A stretch of 64,000 nucleotides of DNA from Deltaproteobacteria bacterium (GTDB lineage Bacteria > Myxococcota > Kuafuiibacteriia > Kuafuiibacteriales > Kuafuiibacteriaceae), in contig WYAZ01000084.1 of the NCBI GenBank assembly GCA_011526105.1, forward strand, positions 1 through 64,000. The letters run 5' to 3'. This document shows positions 16,263-24,832 of the stretch, piece after piece (position 1 is the stretch's first letter; every line of letters starts with the position of its first letter). The notes below the pieces were generated by a model. It ran no database searches and was not told the origin of the DNA. It worked only from the letters and a program-made list of their open reading frames with translations. The position numbers were made by a program, and so were the translations under genes.

Positions 16263-18095
16263 ATGGACGAGGCGATGCACCGGCTCCTCCTCACCAGCGT
16301 GGTCCGGCCTTCCCCGGGCGCCCGGACTCAATCGCCTTTGGCCTCGGAGCTCTTTCACTCTCAGATCACGCGGGCCCAGGGCCCCTTCAGCTTGCGCCAA
16401 GTCGTGCGCTGCTGGGCGCTCGACTACCTCGCGGAGAACGTGGAGTGCCCGACCGTCGTCTTGCACTATCCCTCCGAAGAAGAGCTGTCGGAAGAGCTCC
16501 GGCGCTTTCAGCCCACACACGTGGGCATCAACTTCGTGGTGCCGACCTTTGGCGAGGTTGAGCGTATGTCCGCGATCATCCGAGCACGAGCGCCAGACGC
16601 GAACATCGTCCTCGGCGGATACGGCACGGTCTTGCCGGACGAACTGCTCGCTCCGCTTTCAGATCGTATCTGCCGCGAGGAAGGGATTGGCTTCATGCGC
16701 CGGGAGCTGGGTGAGCGCACGGACCGCCCCATCGTCGCCCCCCACGCGCCCATCGCCGCGCCCAGGATGCTCTCGCTGCAGCCCGAGAGCGTCGTGGGGC
16801 ACTTGACCGCGGGCCTCGGCTGTCCAAACGGCTGCGACTTCTGCGCGACCTCGCAGTACTTCGGCCGGCGTTACGAGCGTTTCAGTCTCCGCGGCCGAGA
16901 CATCTATGAGGGCCTGCTCGCCACCCGGCGCCGAGCGGAGCGAGATGGGGTGGAGATGAGCTCCTTCATCCTCATCGATGAGGACTTCTTCTTGCACGAG
17001 GCTCGAGCGCGCGAGTTCCTCGACTGCGTGCGCGAGGGTGCCGAGCCCATGTCGCTCATGGGGTTCGGCAGCATTCGCGGTCTCTCCAAGTTCACCGCCA
17101 GAGAGATCGCCGAGATGGGCTTCGAGCTGGTGTGGAACGGCTATGAAGGAAAGCGCGCCGGCTACCTCAAGATGCGAGGGCGGCCGCTGCCGGAGATCTA
17201 CCGCGGCCTGCGCCAAATGGGCTGCGCGCTGCTCTCCTCGATGATCATCGGCTTCCCTTATCAAGACACCGCGATCATCCGCGAAGAGCTCGATGAGCTC
17301 CTCGATCTCGAACCGGCCATGATGCAGTGCCTCATCCAGTTCGCTTTCCCCGGCACCCCGCTCTTCACCGAGGCGATCGCGAAGGACCGCCACCGCGCCC
17401 GCCTTCGAGACGGCGTGGACCTCCGGAGCTTCGACGGGTTCTCGGCGCACTTCGAACATCCGAGCTTTGCTTCGCCGGAGGCGCTCGAGGCGGTACAAGA
17501 GGAAGCCTACCGCACCGACTTCGAGCGTTTGGGCCCGAGCCCGCTTCGCCTGGCCCGGGTCTGGCTCGAAGGTCATCGCAACCTGCGCTTCGACGCAGCG
17601 CCGGGCCTCCGGGCCCGCGCCGAGGTGCTGCGTGGGCGCGCGAGGCAGGTCCTGCCTTCACTTCGAACCATGGCCCGGTTCGCACCGAGCGGCGCGGTGA
17701 AGGAGAGCGCGCTGGCCTTGAGGCGAGAGCTCATCCGGGAGACCGGCTCTCTTTCGCCCAGTGAGCGAGCTTTGGAAGCGGCGGGGCCCACGCTCTATCG
17801 TCTGACCGAGGCCCTCTCGAAGAGCGGCCTTTTTGAGCCACCCGGCAGTTTGAGGGTCCTGCACCGGATGCCCGGCGCCGAAGAGAGTCAGCACACCAAG
17901 CGAGTCCACGGTCTGCAAGGCGCCTTGCGCCACGAACCGCGCCATCTGCTCCGCGCGCTTCGATCTCGACTCACCTTCAGCGGAGGCTCCGGGGCCCAGC
18001 CGGTATTGGTCCCTCCGAGCGTGCTCGCGCGCTCGCCCGTCGGTCGCGAGGTGCCCGAAGACGCCACGGACGCGGTCGAGACCCACGCGAGCTAG
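16263..18095 (+). CDS. B12-binding-type radical SAM protein
   Basis: 610 aa from the ATG at 16263. The N-terminal ~130 residues look like a cobalamin-binding Rossmann fold (HVGINFVVPTFGEVERMSAIIRARAPDANIVLGGYG). The radical SAM core has CPNGCDFC, with cluster cysteines 187, 191 and 194, followed by the expected SAM and barrel segments. A ~170-residue C-terminal region is Arg/Leu-rich and of unknown function. It belongs to the BchE/MiaB-like class of methylases and cyclases. It is a single gene with no partners. The substrate cannot be inferred. Confidence 0.85.
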   Translation: MDEAMHRLLLTSVVRPSPGARTQSPLASELFHSQITRAQGPFSLRQVVRCWALDYLAENVECPTVVLHYPSEEELSEELRRFQPTHVGINFVVPTFGEVERMSAIIRARAPDANIVLGGYGTVLPDELLAPLSDRICREEGIGFMRRELGERTDRPIVAPHAPIAAPRMLSLQPESVVGHLTAGLGCPNGCDFCATSQYFGRRYERFSLRGRDIYEGLLATRRRAERDGVEMSSFILIDEDFFLHEARAREFLDCVREGAEPMSLMGFGSIRGLSKFTAREIAEMGFELVWNGYEGKRAGYLKMRGRPLPEIYRGLRQMGCALLSSMIIGFPYQDTAIIREELDELLDLEPAMMQCLIQFAFPGTPLFTEAIAKDRHRARLRDGVDLRSFDGFSAHFEHPSFASPEALEAVQEEAYRTDFERLGPSPLRLARVWLEGHRNLRFDAAPGLRARAEVLRGRARQVLPSLRTMARFAPSGAVKESALALRRELIRETGSLSPSERALEAAGPTLYRLTEALSKSGLFEPPGSLRVLHRMPGAEESQHTKRVHGLQGALRHEPRHLLRALRSRLTFSGGSGAQPVLVPPSVLARSPVGREVPEDATDAVETHAS

Positions 18096-18096
18096 G

Positions 18097-18144
18097 CTAG
18101 GGCATTTCGAAAGTGACGCTCGACGAGCGCGCGTCCGTTCGAGC
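18097..18144 (+). repeat. Element C, copy 1
   Basis: Starts cTAgggcatttcg just after the stop codon at 18093-18095. It shares the exact 20-mer gagcgcgcgtccgttcgagc (18125-18144) with 21675-21694, and a similar lead-in. No inverted partner was found. It lies between convergent genes. Confidence 0.55.
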
Positions 18145-18174
18145 TGCGCCGACCGCGAGAGGGCGAGGCTCGCG

Positions 18175-18732
18175 CTAATCGCGTCCCGCGTCCATGCCCC
18201 CATCCTCGTTCGAAGTCGGGCATGGATCGCTCACGACCCGGCCGGGTGCATCGCGCGGAAGATCGGGATGAAGCCCGACGTAGCAGCGGCACCCCGGCGT
18301 GTTTCGAGGCTGACACTTGGTTTCGGTTGGGACTTCGCCATACACACAGGGGTCGTTCGCTATCTGCACGCAGAACTCGTTCGGCCCTTCGCATTGGTGG
18401 GCACTGTTGCATGCGAGCGGAGGACGAATTGGGCCGGCGTCGCGAGGCCCCGGGTCGATGCAGACGTCGTCGACGACCAAGCCCCTGAAGTCGAGGAGCG
18501 GCTGACCGGGGTCACCACCGACTCGGCAGACGCAGCCAAAAGGGGGCGCGCATTGAGTGTTCCTAGCGACAGCGCCGGGCTTGCATCCGAGCTCGGGAGA
18601 CTGGACGCAAATCGGCCGGCTGGGGTCGGTGCAGTCCGACCGATCGAGACATTCCAGGGAGTCGCTGTTGAGGTTGCAGGCTCCGAACCCTAGCACCGCG
18701 ACAAGTAACTCCATCGCTTTGAGCGCGCTCAT
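18175..18732 (-). CDS. Cys-rich lipoprotein
   Basis: 185 aa, with a signal ending LLVAVLGFGAC. The mature protein has two repeats of a Cys-rich module, C-x-x-x-x-x-C...PxRPICVQ / QCEGPNEFCVQ, each followed by a C-x-C turn (CVCRVGG, CRCYVG), which gives about 14 Cys. Such modules are common in myxobacterial surface lipoproteins with 'CxxxxxC' disulphide knots. The C-terminus is EDGGMDAGRD. The function is unknown. It is divergent from the TetR-controlled oxidoreductase gene. ATG 18714 is a possible shorter start. Confidence 0.65.
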   Translation of the reverse strand: MSALKAMELLVAVLGFGACNLNSDSLECLDRSDCTDPSRPICVQSPELGCKPGAVARNTQCAPPFGCVCRVGGDPGQPLLDFRGLVVDDVCIDPGPRDAGPIRPPLACNSAHQCEGPNEFCVQIANDPCVYGEVPTETKCQPRNTPGCRCYVGLHPDLPRDAPGRVVSDPCPTSNEDGGMDAGRD

Positions 18733-18854
18733 GGAGACACCATGTTGACCTTTTCGAGTCAGAACGCACCGAGAAGGAACTGCTCCATGGTGCTGGGCGA
18801 GGTGGAGAACTCTAGAGCGAGCTCCGGGTTGGACCCAGCCGGGGAGATTTTTGA

Positions 18855-18895
18855 TTGACAGCCTTACGCAGTAAGGCTCACCTTACTGCGTAAGG
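18855..18895 (+). promoter_or_regulatory. Double palindromic operator with -35 box
   Basis: TTGACA (18855-18860) abuts two 15-bp palindromes, CCTTACgcaGTAAGG (18862-18876) and CCTTACtgcGTAAGG (18881-18895). The pair together makes a nearly perfect 34-bp palindrome. It sits 11 bp before the start of the oxidoreductase gene, whose operon partner is a TetR regulator, so autorepression by that TetR is the natural reading (inference). Confidence 0.8.
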
Positions 18896-18905
18896 GGAGC
18901 CTCTC

Positions 18906-19967
18906 ATGCACAGCAGCCGCCAGGTCCTCTTCGACCTCCCCTCGCAGGCCGACACCACTGGTCCGGCGTCTTCGCCAACCCTCGGCGTCCCCGCTCGGAT
19001 GCGCGCCGTCGTGTTGCCCCGTTACGGCTCCGCCGACGTGCTTCGGCTCGAAGAACGCGATGTGTCGGCCCCCGCCCCCGGCCAGGTGCTCGTTCGAGTG
19101 AAGGCCGCATCTGTGAACTCCGCCGACTGGCGCGTGATGCGTGCCGATCCGTGGCTCGTCCGCTTGATGATGGGGCTGACCAAACCCAGGAGCGATCGAT
19201 TGGGCGCCGACTTTGCCGGCATCGTCGTCGCGGTGGGCGAGGGCGTCGAGCACCTGAAAGCCGATGACGAAGTGTTTGGAGACGTGTCGAGCCAAGGGTT
19301 TGGTTCGTACGCGGAGTACCTTTTGGCGGAAGCGGAGAGCGTGGTCGTCAAACCCGTTAGCCTCACGTTCGAGCAGGCGGCGGCGGTTCCGATGGCCGCC
19401 TCCACTGCGCTCGAGGGCGTGCGGGACGTCGCGCAGATCGCCGCAGGGCAGCGCGTACTCGTGAACGGCGCGAGCGGCGGCGTGGGGTCGTTCGCCGTTC
19501 AGCTCGCCAAGCACTACGGGGCCGAGGTTCACGCGGTATGCCACAGCCAAAAGACCGACATGGTCGAGCGGCTGGGCGCGGGTCGCGTCATCGCGTACGA
19601 CAAGGAAGATGTCACGCGCGGGGACACGCACTACGACGTGATCCTCGACGCGGCGGCCTGTCGGTCATTTCGGGCCTATCGGCGGATCCTCAACCCAAGC
19701 GGCGTCTATGTGCTCGTCGGTGGTGCAATGATGCCGCTCCTCGAGGTGGCGACTGTCGGACGCATCGTGTCGCTGTTCAGCAAGCAGCGGTTTCGGAACT
19801 ATCTGTCGATGCCGAAGCGCGAGAAGCTCATGTCTGTCAAAGAGCTCATCGAGGCCGGGGAGATCGAGCCTGCGGTCGACCGGACATTTGCGCTCGACCA
19901 GGTCCCAGATGCGCTGCGGTACTTCGAGAGCCGTCAAGTCCGGGGCAAGGTGGTGATCTCGGTTTGA
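18906..19967 (+). CDS. Medium-chain NAD(P)-dependent quinone/alcohol oxidoreductase
   Basis: 353 aa. A GroES-like N-terminal domain (RAVVLPRYGSADVLRLEE) is followed by a Rossmann domain with the nucleotide motif VLVNGASGGVGSFAVQLAKHYGA. There are no catalytic or structural zinc cysteines, so it belongs to the zinc-independent quinone oxidoreductase branch. The C-terminal IEPAVDRTFALDQVPDALRYFESRQVRGKVVI is typical of that branch. The gene is preceded by a strong palindromic operator and followed by tetR with overlapping or adjacent starts. It is probably an inducible detoxification enzyme for reactive carbonyls or quinones; the substrate is unknown. Confidence 0.88.
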   Translation: MHSSRQVLFDLPSQADTTGPASSPTLGVPARMRAVVLPRYGSADVLRLEERDVSAPAPGQVLVRVKAASVNSADWRVMRADPWLVRLMMGLTKPRSDRLGADFAGIVVAVGEGVEHLKADDEVFGDVSSQGFGSYAEYLLAEAESVVVKPVSLTFEQAAAVPMAASTALEGVRDVAQIAAGQRVLVNGASGGVGSFAVQLAKHYGAEVHAVCHSQKTDMVERLGAGRVIAYDKEDVTRGDTHYDVILDAAACRSFRAYRRILNPSGVYVLVGGAMMPLLEVATVGRIVSLFSKQRFRNYLSMPKREKLMSVKELIEAGEIEPAVDRTFALDQVPDALRYFESRQVRGKVVISV

Positions 19968-19975
19968 CGACCCAT

Positions 19976-20632
19976 GTGAAAGCGCCACGCCCGCGCAAGA
20001 AGCCGCTCAACCGCGAACAAGTGCTGAAGACCGCCCTGCGACTGGCCGACCGAGACGGCGTGGACTCGCTCTCGATGCGGAAGCTCGCGCGCGCGCTGCA
20101 CGTGGAGGCCATGTCGCTCTATCACCACGTGGCCAACAAAGAAGACTTGCTCGATGGGCTCGTCGAGTTGGCCGTCAGCGAAATCGAGCTACCCGAGATC
20201 GGCGGCAACTGGAAAGTGGCGATGCGTCAGCGGGCGCTTTCGGCTCATGAAGTGTTGATGCGGCACGGCTGGGCGACGCAACTCATCGTCTCCCGCGTGA
20301 ACGTGGGGCCGGCCATGCTCGCGTACATCGACGCGACGGTCGGGTGTCTGCGCGAGGCAGGCTTCTCGTGGGCTCTCACCGATCACGCTTGGAACGCGAT
20401 CGACAGCTACGTTTATGGCTTCACTCTGCAGAAGCTCAACTTCCCATTTGCTCCGGACGAGTACGCGAGCGCGGCTGACGAGTACCTTCCGATGATTCCT
20501 GAAGACCGCTACCCCTACATGCGGGCGATGTCGATCGAGCTCATCGAGGGTCGCCACGATGGCATCAACGAGATCGAGCTGGGCCTCGAGCTGCTCCTGG
20601 ACGGCTTGGAGCGTCTACGGAAGGCTCGTTGA
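19976..20632 (+). CDS. TetR-family transcriptional regulator
   Basis: 218 aa from GTG 19976 (an upstream TTG at 19964 overlaps the preceding stop). The N-terminal helix-turn-helix reads LNREQVLKTALRLADRDGVDSLSMRKLARALHVEAMSLYHHVANKEDLLDGL, a textbook TetR DNA-binding domain. The C-terminal ligand domain is the TetR_C type, with WALTDHAWNAIDSYVYGFTLQ. The most likely target is the twin palindrome at 18862-18895 in front of its own operon. The inducer is unknown. Confidence 0.9.
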   Translation: MKAPRPRKKPLNREQVLKTALRLADRDGVDSLSMRKLARALHVEAMSLYHHVANKEDLLDGLVELAVSEIELPEIGGNWKVAMRQRALSAHEVLMRHGWATQLIVSRVNVGPAMLAYIDATVGCLREAGFSWALTDHAWNAIDSYVYGFTLQKLNFPFAPDEYASAADEYLPMIPEDRYPYMRAMSIELIEGRHDGINEIELGLELLLDGLERLRKAR

Positions 20633-20662
20633 GCCCGACTATTGCAATCCACGTCGCTCAGG

Positions 20663-21529
20663 ATGATCCTCAAAGGGATGAAGACGCGACCTCCGCAGAT
20701 GGCTTCAGTCCCAAAGCCCGCGTCTGCAACGCCCAGCAAGCTCGCGGCTAGACCGGTTCCGTGGGTCGAAGACGGGAAGCTGGTCAACGCTCCACCGGTC
20801 AGGCTCGAACGAGTCGTTCCGCTTCGCAACATCACGACACCCTCCTATATGGAGGTCGTCGGACTTCGCGCGGCGAAATTTACGCCGCCGGCTGGCCGAG
20901 AAAGGGAGATCAAGCTCTCGCTCCTGGGCGAAGACGAGATGGCACGCGTCGCCCAACTGCTCGGCGATCCAATCGGAGAGCTCAGGCAGTTCAACTTGTT
21001 CTATGAAGATCCCGAGGGCGCATTCAAACGCGCAGGATACTCGGTCCGATTTCGTCTCGAGAACGAGAGATTGGAGCTGACGATCAAAGGCAAGAGCACG
21101 ACCAAAGACGGGATCTCCGATCGAATCGAGGAAACGCTCGAGCTTCCCGCCAGTCTCTGGGAGGCACTTTCGCTGGGCCATGCGGAAGTCTCGAGGCTCG
21201 TTCGACGCTTGCTCGAGGAAAGGCGGCTCACGCTTCCGGAAGATCTCGATCCGAGCAAGCTGGAGCTCTTGGGCGGATTCACCAACACTCGATACGTCTA
21301 TCGCTTGCCGGGCGATGCCGACCACAAGGTGGAGCTCGATTGCTCGGTTTATCCAAACGGAGTTGCTTGTTTTGAGGCCGAGTTGGAGCTCCAGGATCGC
21401 GGCGGCACGATGGAGGTTCGTTCAAAGCTGCACGCTGTCTTCGAGGCGGCTGGGGTCGCCTGGCGCCCTTCCGATCTGCCCAAAATGGCCCGCCTCCGCG
21501 CGGCGCTGAGCGGTACCGATCCAAAGTAG
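20663..21529 (+). CDS. CYTH-domain (triphosphate tunnel) protein
   Basis: ~288 aa. From about residue 75 it has the CYTH signature: REIKLSLLGEDE (ExExK-like start), YSVRFRLENERLELTIKGKS and KVELDCSVYPNGVACFEAELEL, matching the eight-strand tunnel fold that binds inorganic or nucleoside triphosphates. An N-terminal Pro/Ala-rich extension of ~70 residues is unusual. The start is uncertain (TTG 20642, ATG 20663, 20678 or 20699), since none has a good ribosome-binding site. A phosphohydrolase activity is plausible from the family. Confidence 0.75.
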   Translation: MILKGMKTRPPQMASVPKPASATPSKLAARPVPWVEDGKLVNAPPVRLERVVPLRNITTPSYMEVVGLRAAKFTPPAGREREIKLSLLGEDEMARVAQLLGDPIGELRQFNLFYEDPEGAFKRAGYSVRFRLENERLELTIKGKSTTKDGISDRIEETLELPASLWEALSLGHAEVSRLVRRLLEERRLTLPEDLDPSKLELLGGFTNTRYVYRLPGDADHKVELDCSVYPNGVACFEAELELQDRGGTMEVRSKLHAVFEAAGVAWRPSDLPKMARLRAALSGTDPK

Positions 21530-21646
21530 ATGGCGCACCGCACGGAAGCGTCGCTCGTTGTCCAGCCACTCGAGCGGCGCCTCGGTTCGCGGAGGCGCAG
21601 CTCGAGCACGTGGATATGCGGGAGCACCGTAAGCGCCTTGGTGAAG

Positions 21647-21694
21647 CTAAGGCATTTCGGGCGAGATGGTCGAAGAGCGCGCGTCCGTTCGAGC
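21647..21694 (+). repeat. Element C, copy 2
   Basis: Reads cTAaggcatttcg at the very 3' end of the minus-strand lipoprotein gene and supplies its last residues and its TAG stop. It shares the exact 20-mer gagcgcgcgtccgttcgagc (21675-21694) with copy 1 at 18125. No second end was found. Confidence 0.55.
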
Positions 21695-22294
21695 CGAACT
21701 CGAAGGCCAATCGACCGCGAGTCGCGCGATCAGGTGACGCTCGCGCGGGACCTCGGGATGCTCGTCCGTGGTCACACGCCCGTGAGCACCATCCACCACC
21801 AGACCGAACCAAAGCTCGAGCTCCGCCGGACGCCCCGAGGCTTCGAGCTCGGCCTCGCTCGGTACGCGAAGACGATGAACATCCGCCCAGATCTGACCGC
21901 GCCGCCATCGCGTGGCCGGCGCGCGGCCTTCCAGCGGCACGTGGTCGGAGGAGACAAGCGCGCGTCCGTCACGGGACGACACCTCGATCCTGAGCTCCGG
22001 GTTCCGGTCGAAGCCGTGCTCGACTCGAAGGTAGTGCGTCAGCCGCAGCTCGGTCCCCGGCGCGATCGCTCCCTTGGGCTCCACATCGAGCCCCAAGTAC
22101 CGAATGGAGCCTTTGCCCGAGGGTTCGTTCACGCGCGCCGAGCTGGGGTGATGAGGATGGGGGAGCGCGATGGCGTCCCGCAGGTCGGTGTCCATGGTCG
22201 GACCCCGCTCGGCCTCGGGCTTTCGATCGGGACAACCGATCAAAGCGAGAAGCAGGAAGAGCTCAGCTCGCGGCCGCACCCGACGTGGCTGCAT
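21647..22294 (-). CDS. Hypothetical lipoprotein, C-terminus encoded by a repeat
   Basis: ~215 aa. The signal MQPRRVRPRAELFLLLALIGC has a lipobox Cys at residue 21. The mature part is beta-rich, with a possible immunoglobulin-like or carbohydrate-binding fold (GTELRLTHYLRVEHGFDRNPELRIEV; RPAELELWFGLVVDG). No family is recognised. The last ~16 residues and the stop fall in element C, so the original C-terminus may have been replaced. It is divergent from nnrS, 120 bp away. Confidence 0.65.
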   Translation of the reverse strand: MQPRRVRPRAELFLLLALIGCPDRKPEAERGPTMDTDLRDAIALPHPHHPSSARVNEPSGKGSIRYLGLDVEPKGAIAPGTELRLTHYLRVEHGFDRNPELRIEVSSRDGRALVSSDHVPLEGRAPATRWRRGQIWADVHRLRVPSEAELEASGRPAELELWFGLVVDGAHGRVTTDEHPEVPRERHLIARLAVDWPSSSARTDARSSTISPEMP

Positions 22295-22414
22295 CCAAAA
22301 GGTCACGCTGCGCCGAAGTCTAGCCCAAGCCGCGCACCCGAGGGACCGGCGGGTAACGCCCGGTCGCTCGTGCGAGCCACGCAGCCGCTCTGGTGAGCCC
22401 GCCCCGCATTCGCT

Positions 22415-23623
22415 ATGTCGAGGTCCGTGCACACGATAGGCAGGCCAGCCGGGGAAGAACACGTGGGTCGATTCGCGCTCTTTCAGAAGGGCTTCCGGCC
22501 GTTCTTCTTGCTCGCCGCGGTCTTCGCGGCGGTGATCGTGCCGCTGTGGATGGTCGTACTCAGCGGCAAGTTGTCTTTCGGATCGTACCTTGGCCCCATC
22601 GCTTGGCACGCGCACGAGATGGTCTTTGGCTTCTCGGCCGCGGTGATCGCCGGCTTCTTGCTCACCGCTGCGAGCAACTGGACACAACGAACGACCGCCA
22701 CCGGCCTCCACCTCGCAGCGCTTTGTGCGCTCTGGGTCGCAGGACGCACCGCGCTCTTTTCGGCCGCCTGGCTCCCGGGCGCAGCGGTGATGACGCTGAA
22801 TCTCGTCTTCTTGCCCGCGCTCGCCATCACCCTCGCCCGCCCACTGCTCGCGGCATCGAACAAACGCAACTACGCCTTCATCGGACTGCTCGCCGCGCTT
22901 TGGCTCGCGCAGCTCGGGGTCCACCTCGGCGCGATCGGAGTGGCACCCACCTGGCAGCAGCGAGGTTCGATCGTGGGCGTCGATATCGTCATCCTCGTGA
23001 TCCTTCTGGTGGGCGGGCGTGTGATCCCCTTCTTCACCAAGAACGCTACACAGGCGCCGGCGATCGAGAGCGCGCCTCGCCTCGACCGCGCCAGCTTGGG
23101 CGGCATGTCGCTATTGACGCTCTTCGACGTCTTCGCGGTCGATGGCGCTCTCGCGGCGCTGATCTGTGGGCTCACCGCGCTGTTCGCGCTCCTTCGCGCC
23201 CGGCGATGGGGCGCGCAGTACACACGAGGCGAGCCGCTGCTCTGGGTGCTGCACGTAGGCTACCTCTTCCTCCCGATCGGTTTGGCCTTGCGTAGCGCTT
23301 CGTTTCTCGGCGTGCTCCCGAGCTCAGCCGCGCTCCACGCCTTGACGGCGGGCTGCATCGGGACGCTCACGATTGGGATGATGAGCCGGGTCGCCCTCGG
23401 TCATACCGGAAGGCCGCTTCAGGCGGGCCGATGGCTGGGCGCGGCGTTTGGGCTGGTCGTGCTCGCGGCGCTGCTTCGCATCGGTTCCGCCTGGGTGCCC
23501 GAGGGCCTCGTCCTCTCAGCCCTGCACCTCGCCTCGACGTCCTGGGCCCTCGCCTTCCTCATCTACGTGATTCGACTGGGCGGCGTGCTGATCGGCCCTC
23601 GGCCGGACGGCCGACCCGGCTGA
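22415..23623 (+). CDS. nnrS: NnrS, haem/copper membrane protein of NO metabolism
   Basis: 402 aa with about twelve membrane helices. The diagnostic motifs are present: FRPFFLLAA near the N-terminus, WHAHEMVFGF, GGRVIPFFT and ALGHTGR. By family knowledge NnrS is a haem- and copper-binding inner-membrane protein that relieves nitrosative stress and is usually co-regulated with nitrite and nitric oxide reductases. No nir or nor genes are seen here, so its presence with nosZ suggests exposure to NO from elsewhere in the genome or community. A GACCGG/CCGGTC hairpin lies in its leader. Confidence 0.95.
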   Translation: MSRSVHTIGRPAGEEHVGRFALFQKGFRPFFLLAAVFAAVIVPLWMVVLSGKLSFGSYLGPIAWHAHEMVFGFSAAVIAGFLLTAASNWTQRTTATGLHLAALCALWVAGRTALFSAAWLPGAAVMTLNLVFLPALAITLARPLLAASNKRNYAFIGLLAALWLAQLGVHLGAIGVAPTWQQRGSIVGVDIVILVILLVGGRVIPFFTKNATQAPAIESAPRLDRASLGGMSLLTLFDVFAVDGALAALICGLTALFALLRARRWGAQYTRGEPLLWVLHVGYLFLPIGLALRSASFLGVLPSSAALHALTAGCIGTLTIGMMSRVALGHTGRPLQAGRWLGAAFGLVVLAALLRIGSAWVPEGLVLSALHLASTSWALAFLIYVIRLGGVLIGPRPDGRPG

Positions 23624-23657
23624 GCCAACAAGACCGCTCGATGCCCCAAGATCACGA

Positions 23658-23709
23658 TTGACAGGCTGGCGCCGCCGAAATAGGTATTCAAGTACCTCTT
23701 TTCGTACTT
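23658..23709 (+). promoter_or_regulatory. Benzoyl-CoA operon promoter with overlapping palindromes
   Basis: A TTGACA box (23658-23663) is followed, 17 bp later, by TAGGTA. Two palindromes cover and follow this -10 region: AGGTA-N6-TACCT (23682-23697) and AAGTAC-N8-GTACTT (23690-23709). The had gene starts at 23741 after a GGGGGG ribosome-binding region. The site suggests repression or activation of the whole operon; the regulator is unknown. Confidence 0.6.
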
Positions 23710-23740
23710 CGGACCAGGCTAAGCCGGGGGGCACAAAAAA

Positions 23741-24832
23741 ATGTCCATAGTTATCAGCAGTTGGCAGATGTCTTCGGTGGGCGAGCCGATGCGGCGGCAG
23801 GCGCGGACCATCGAGGAGGCCGCGATCCGACCCGGGCACGTGTTGGTCCGGGTCGCCGGCTGCGGCGTTTGCCATACTGATCTGGGCTTCCTCTACGACG
23901 GGGTGCCCACCCGCCATGCCCTCCCCTTGACCCTCGGCCACGAGATCAGCGGCGTCGTCACCCACGCGGGAGCAGGCGCCGAGGACTGGGTCGGAAAGGG
24001 CGTCGTGATTCCCGCGGTCATCCCCTGCGGCGAATGCGAGGCCTGCAAGAAGGGCCGAGGGGCCATTTGCCCCAAACAGATCTTTCCCGGCAACGACGAC
24101 CACGGCGGCTTCGCGAGCCACGTGGAGGTCCCGGCGCGCGGCCTCTGTCCGGTCGAGCTCGCTCGCTTGGAAGCGCGCGGCCTCGAGCTCGCGGACCTCG
24201 CAGTGATCGCCGACGCGGTGACCACACCCTATCAGGCCATCCTAAACGCGGGTCTCTCGGCCGGTGATGTCGCGGTCTTTGTGGGCATCGGCGGCGTGGG
24301 TCTCTTCGGTGTGCAGCTCGCGGTCGCCCTCGGCGCAAACGTCGCCGCCATCGACACCGACGTGGTCAAGACCGAGCGCGCAAAATCCGTGGGCGCGAAG
24401 TGGACGCGAACCATCGCGCCCGGAGAAGAGAAGGCCCTGAAGAGCGAGCTCCGAGGCTGGGCCAAAGAGCACCGACTCCCGACCACCGGCTGGAAGATCT
24501 TCGAGACCTCGGGCCACCCGGCTGGGCAGAGCCTCGCGTTCTCGCTCCTCAACCACGGCGGGCACCTCGGCGTGGTGGGCTACAGCAAGGAGAAGGTCAC
24601 CGTGCCGCTCAGCAACCTCATGGCCTTCGACGCCACCGCTCGAGGCACTTGGGGTTGTCTGCCCGAGCACTACCCGGCGGTGGTGGAGCTCATCGCGAAC
24701 GGGAAGCTGAGCATCAAGCCGTTCACCGAGCGTCACCCCATGAGCCAGATCAACACGGTCTTCGACGCGCTTCATCGGGGCGAGCTCAAGAAGCGTCCCA
24801 TCCTCATCCCCGACTTCGAGGTGAGCGCATGA
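23741..24832 (+). CDS. had: 6-hydroxycyclohex-1-ene-1-carbonyl-CoA dehydrogenase
   Basis: 363 aa, zinc-dependent medium-chain dehydrogenase. The catalytic zinc Cys is in GCGVCHTDLG with GHE; the structural zinc cluster is CGECEACKKGRGAIC; the nucleotide site is GIGGVGLFGVQLA. Among dehydrogenases it fits Had of the Thauera-type anaerobic benzoyl-CoA pathway, which oxidises 6-hydroxycyclohex-1-ene-1-carbonyl-CoA with NAD+. The identification relies on its place in front of dch and bcrCBAD. It is the first gene of the operon, and its stop overlaps the GNAT start (ATGA). Confidence 0.88.
   Translation: MSIVISSWQMSSVGEPMRRQARTIEEAAIRPGHVLVRVAGCGVCHTDLGFLYDGVPTRHALPLTLGHEISGVVTHAGAGAEDWVGKGVVIPAVIPCGECEACKKGRGAICPKQIFPGNDDHGGFASHVEVPARGLCPVELARLEARGLELADLAVIADAVTTPYQAILNAGLSAGDVAVFVGIGGVGLFGVQLAVALGANVAAIDTDVVKTERAKSVGAKWTRTIAPGEEKALKSELRGWAKEHRLPTTGWKIFETSGHPAGQSLAFSLLNHGGHLGVVGYSKEKVTVPLSNLMAFDATARGTWGCLPEHYPAVVELIANGKLSIKPFTERHPMSQINTVFDALHRGELKKRPILIPDFEVSA

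Noticed and set aside
19964-19978. TTG 19964 as the TetR start
   Set aside because: Possible by TTGA overlap, but GTG 19976 leaves a normal TetR N-terminus; kept only as an alternative.
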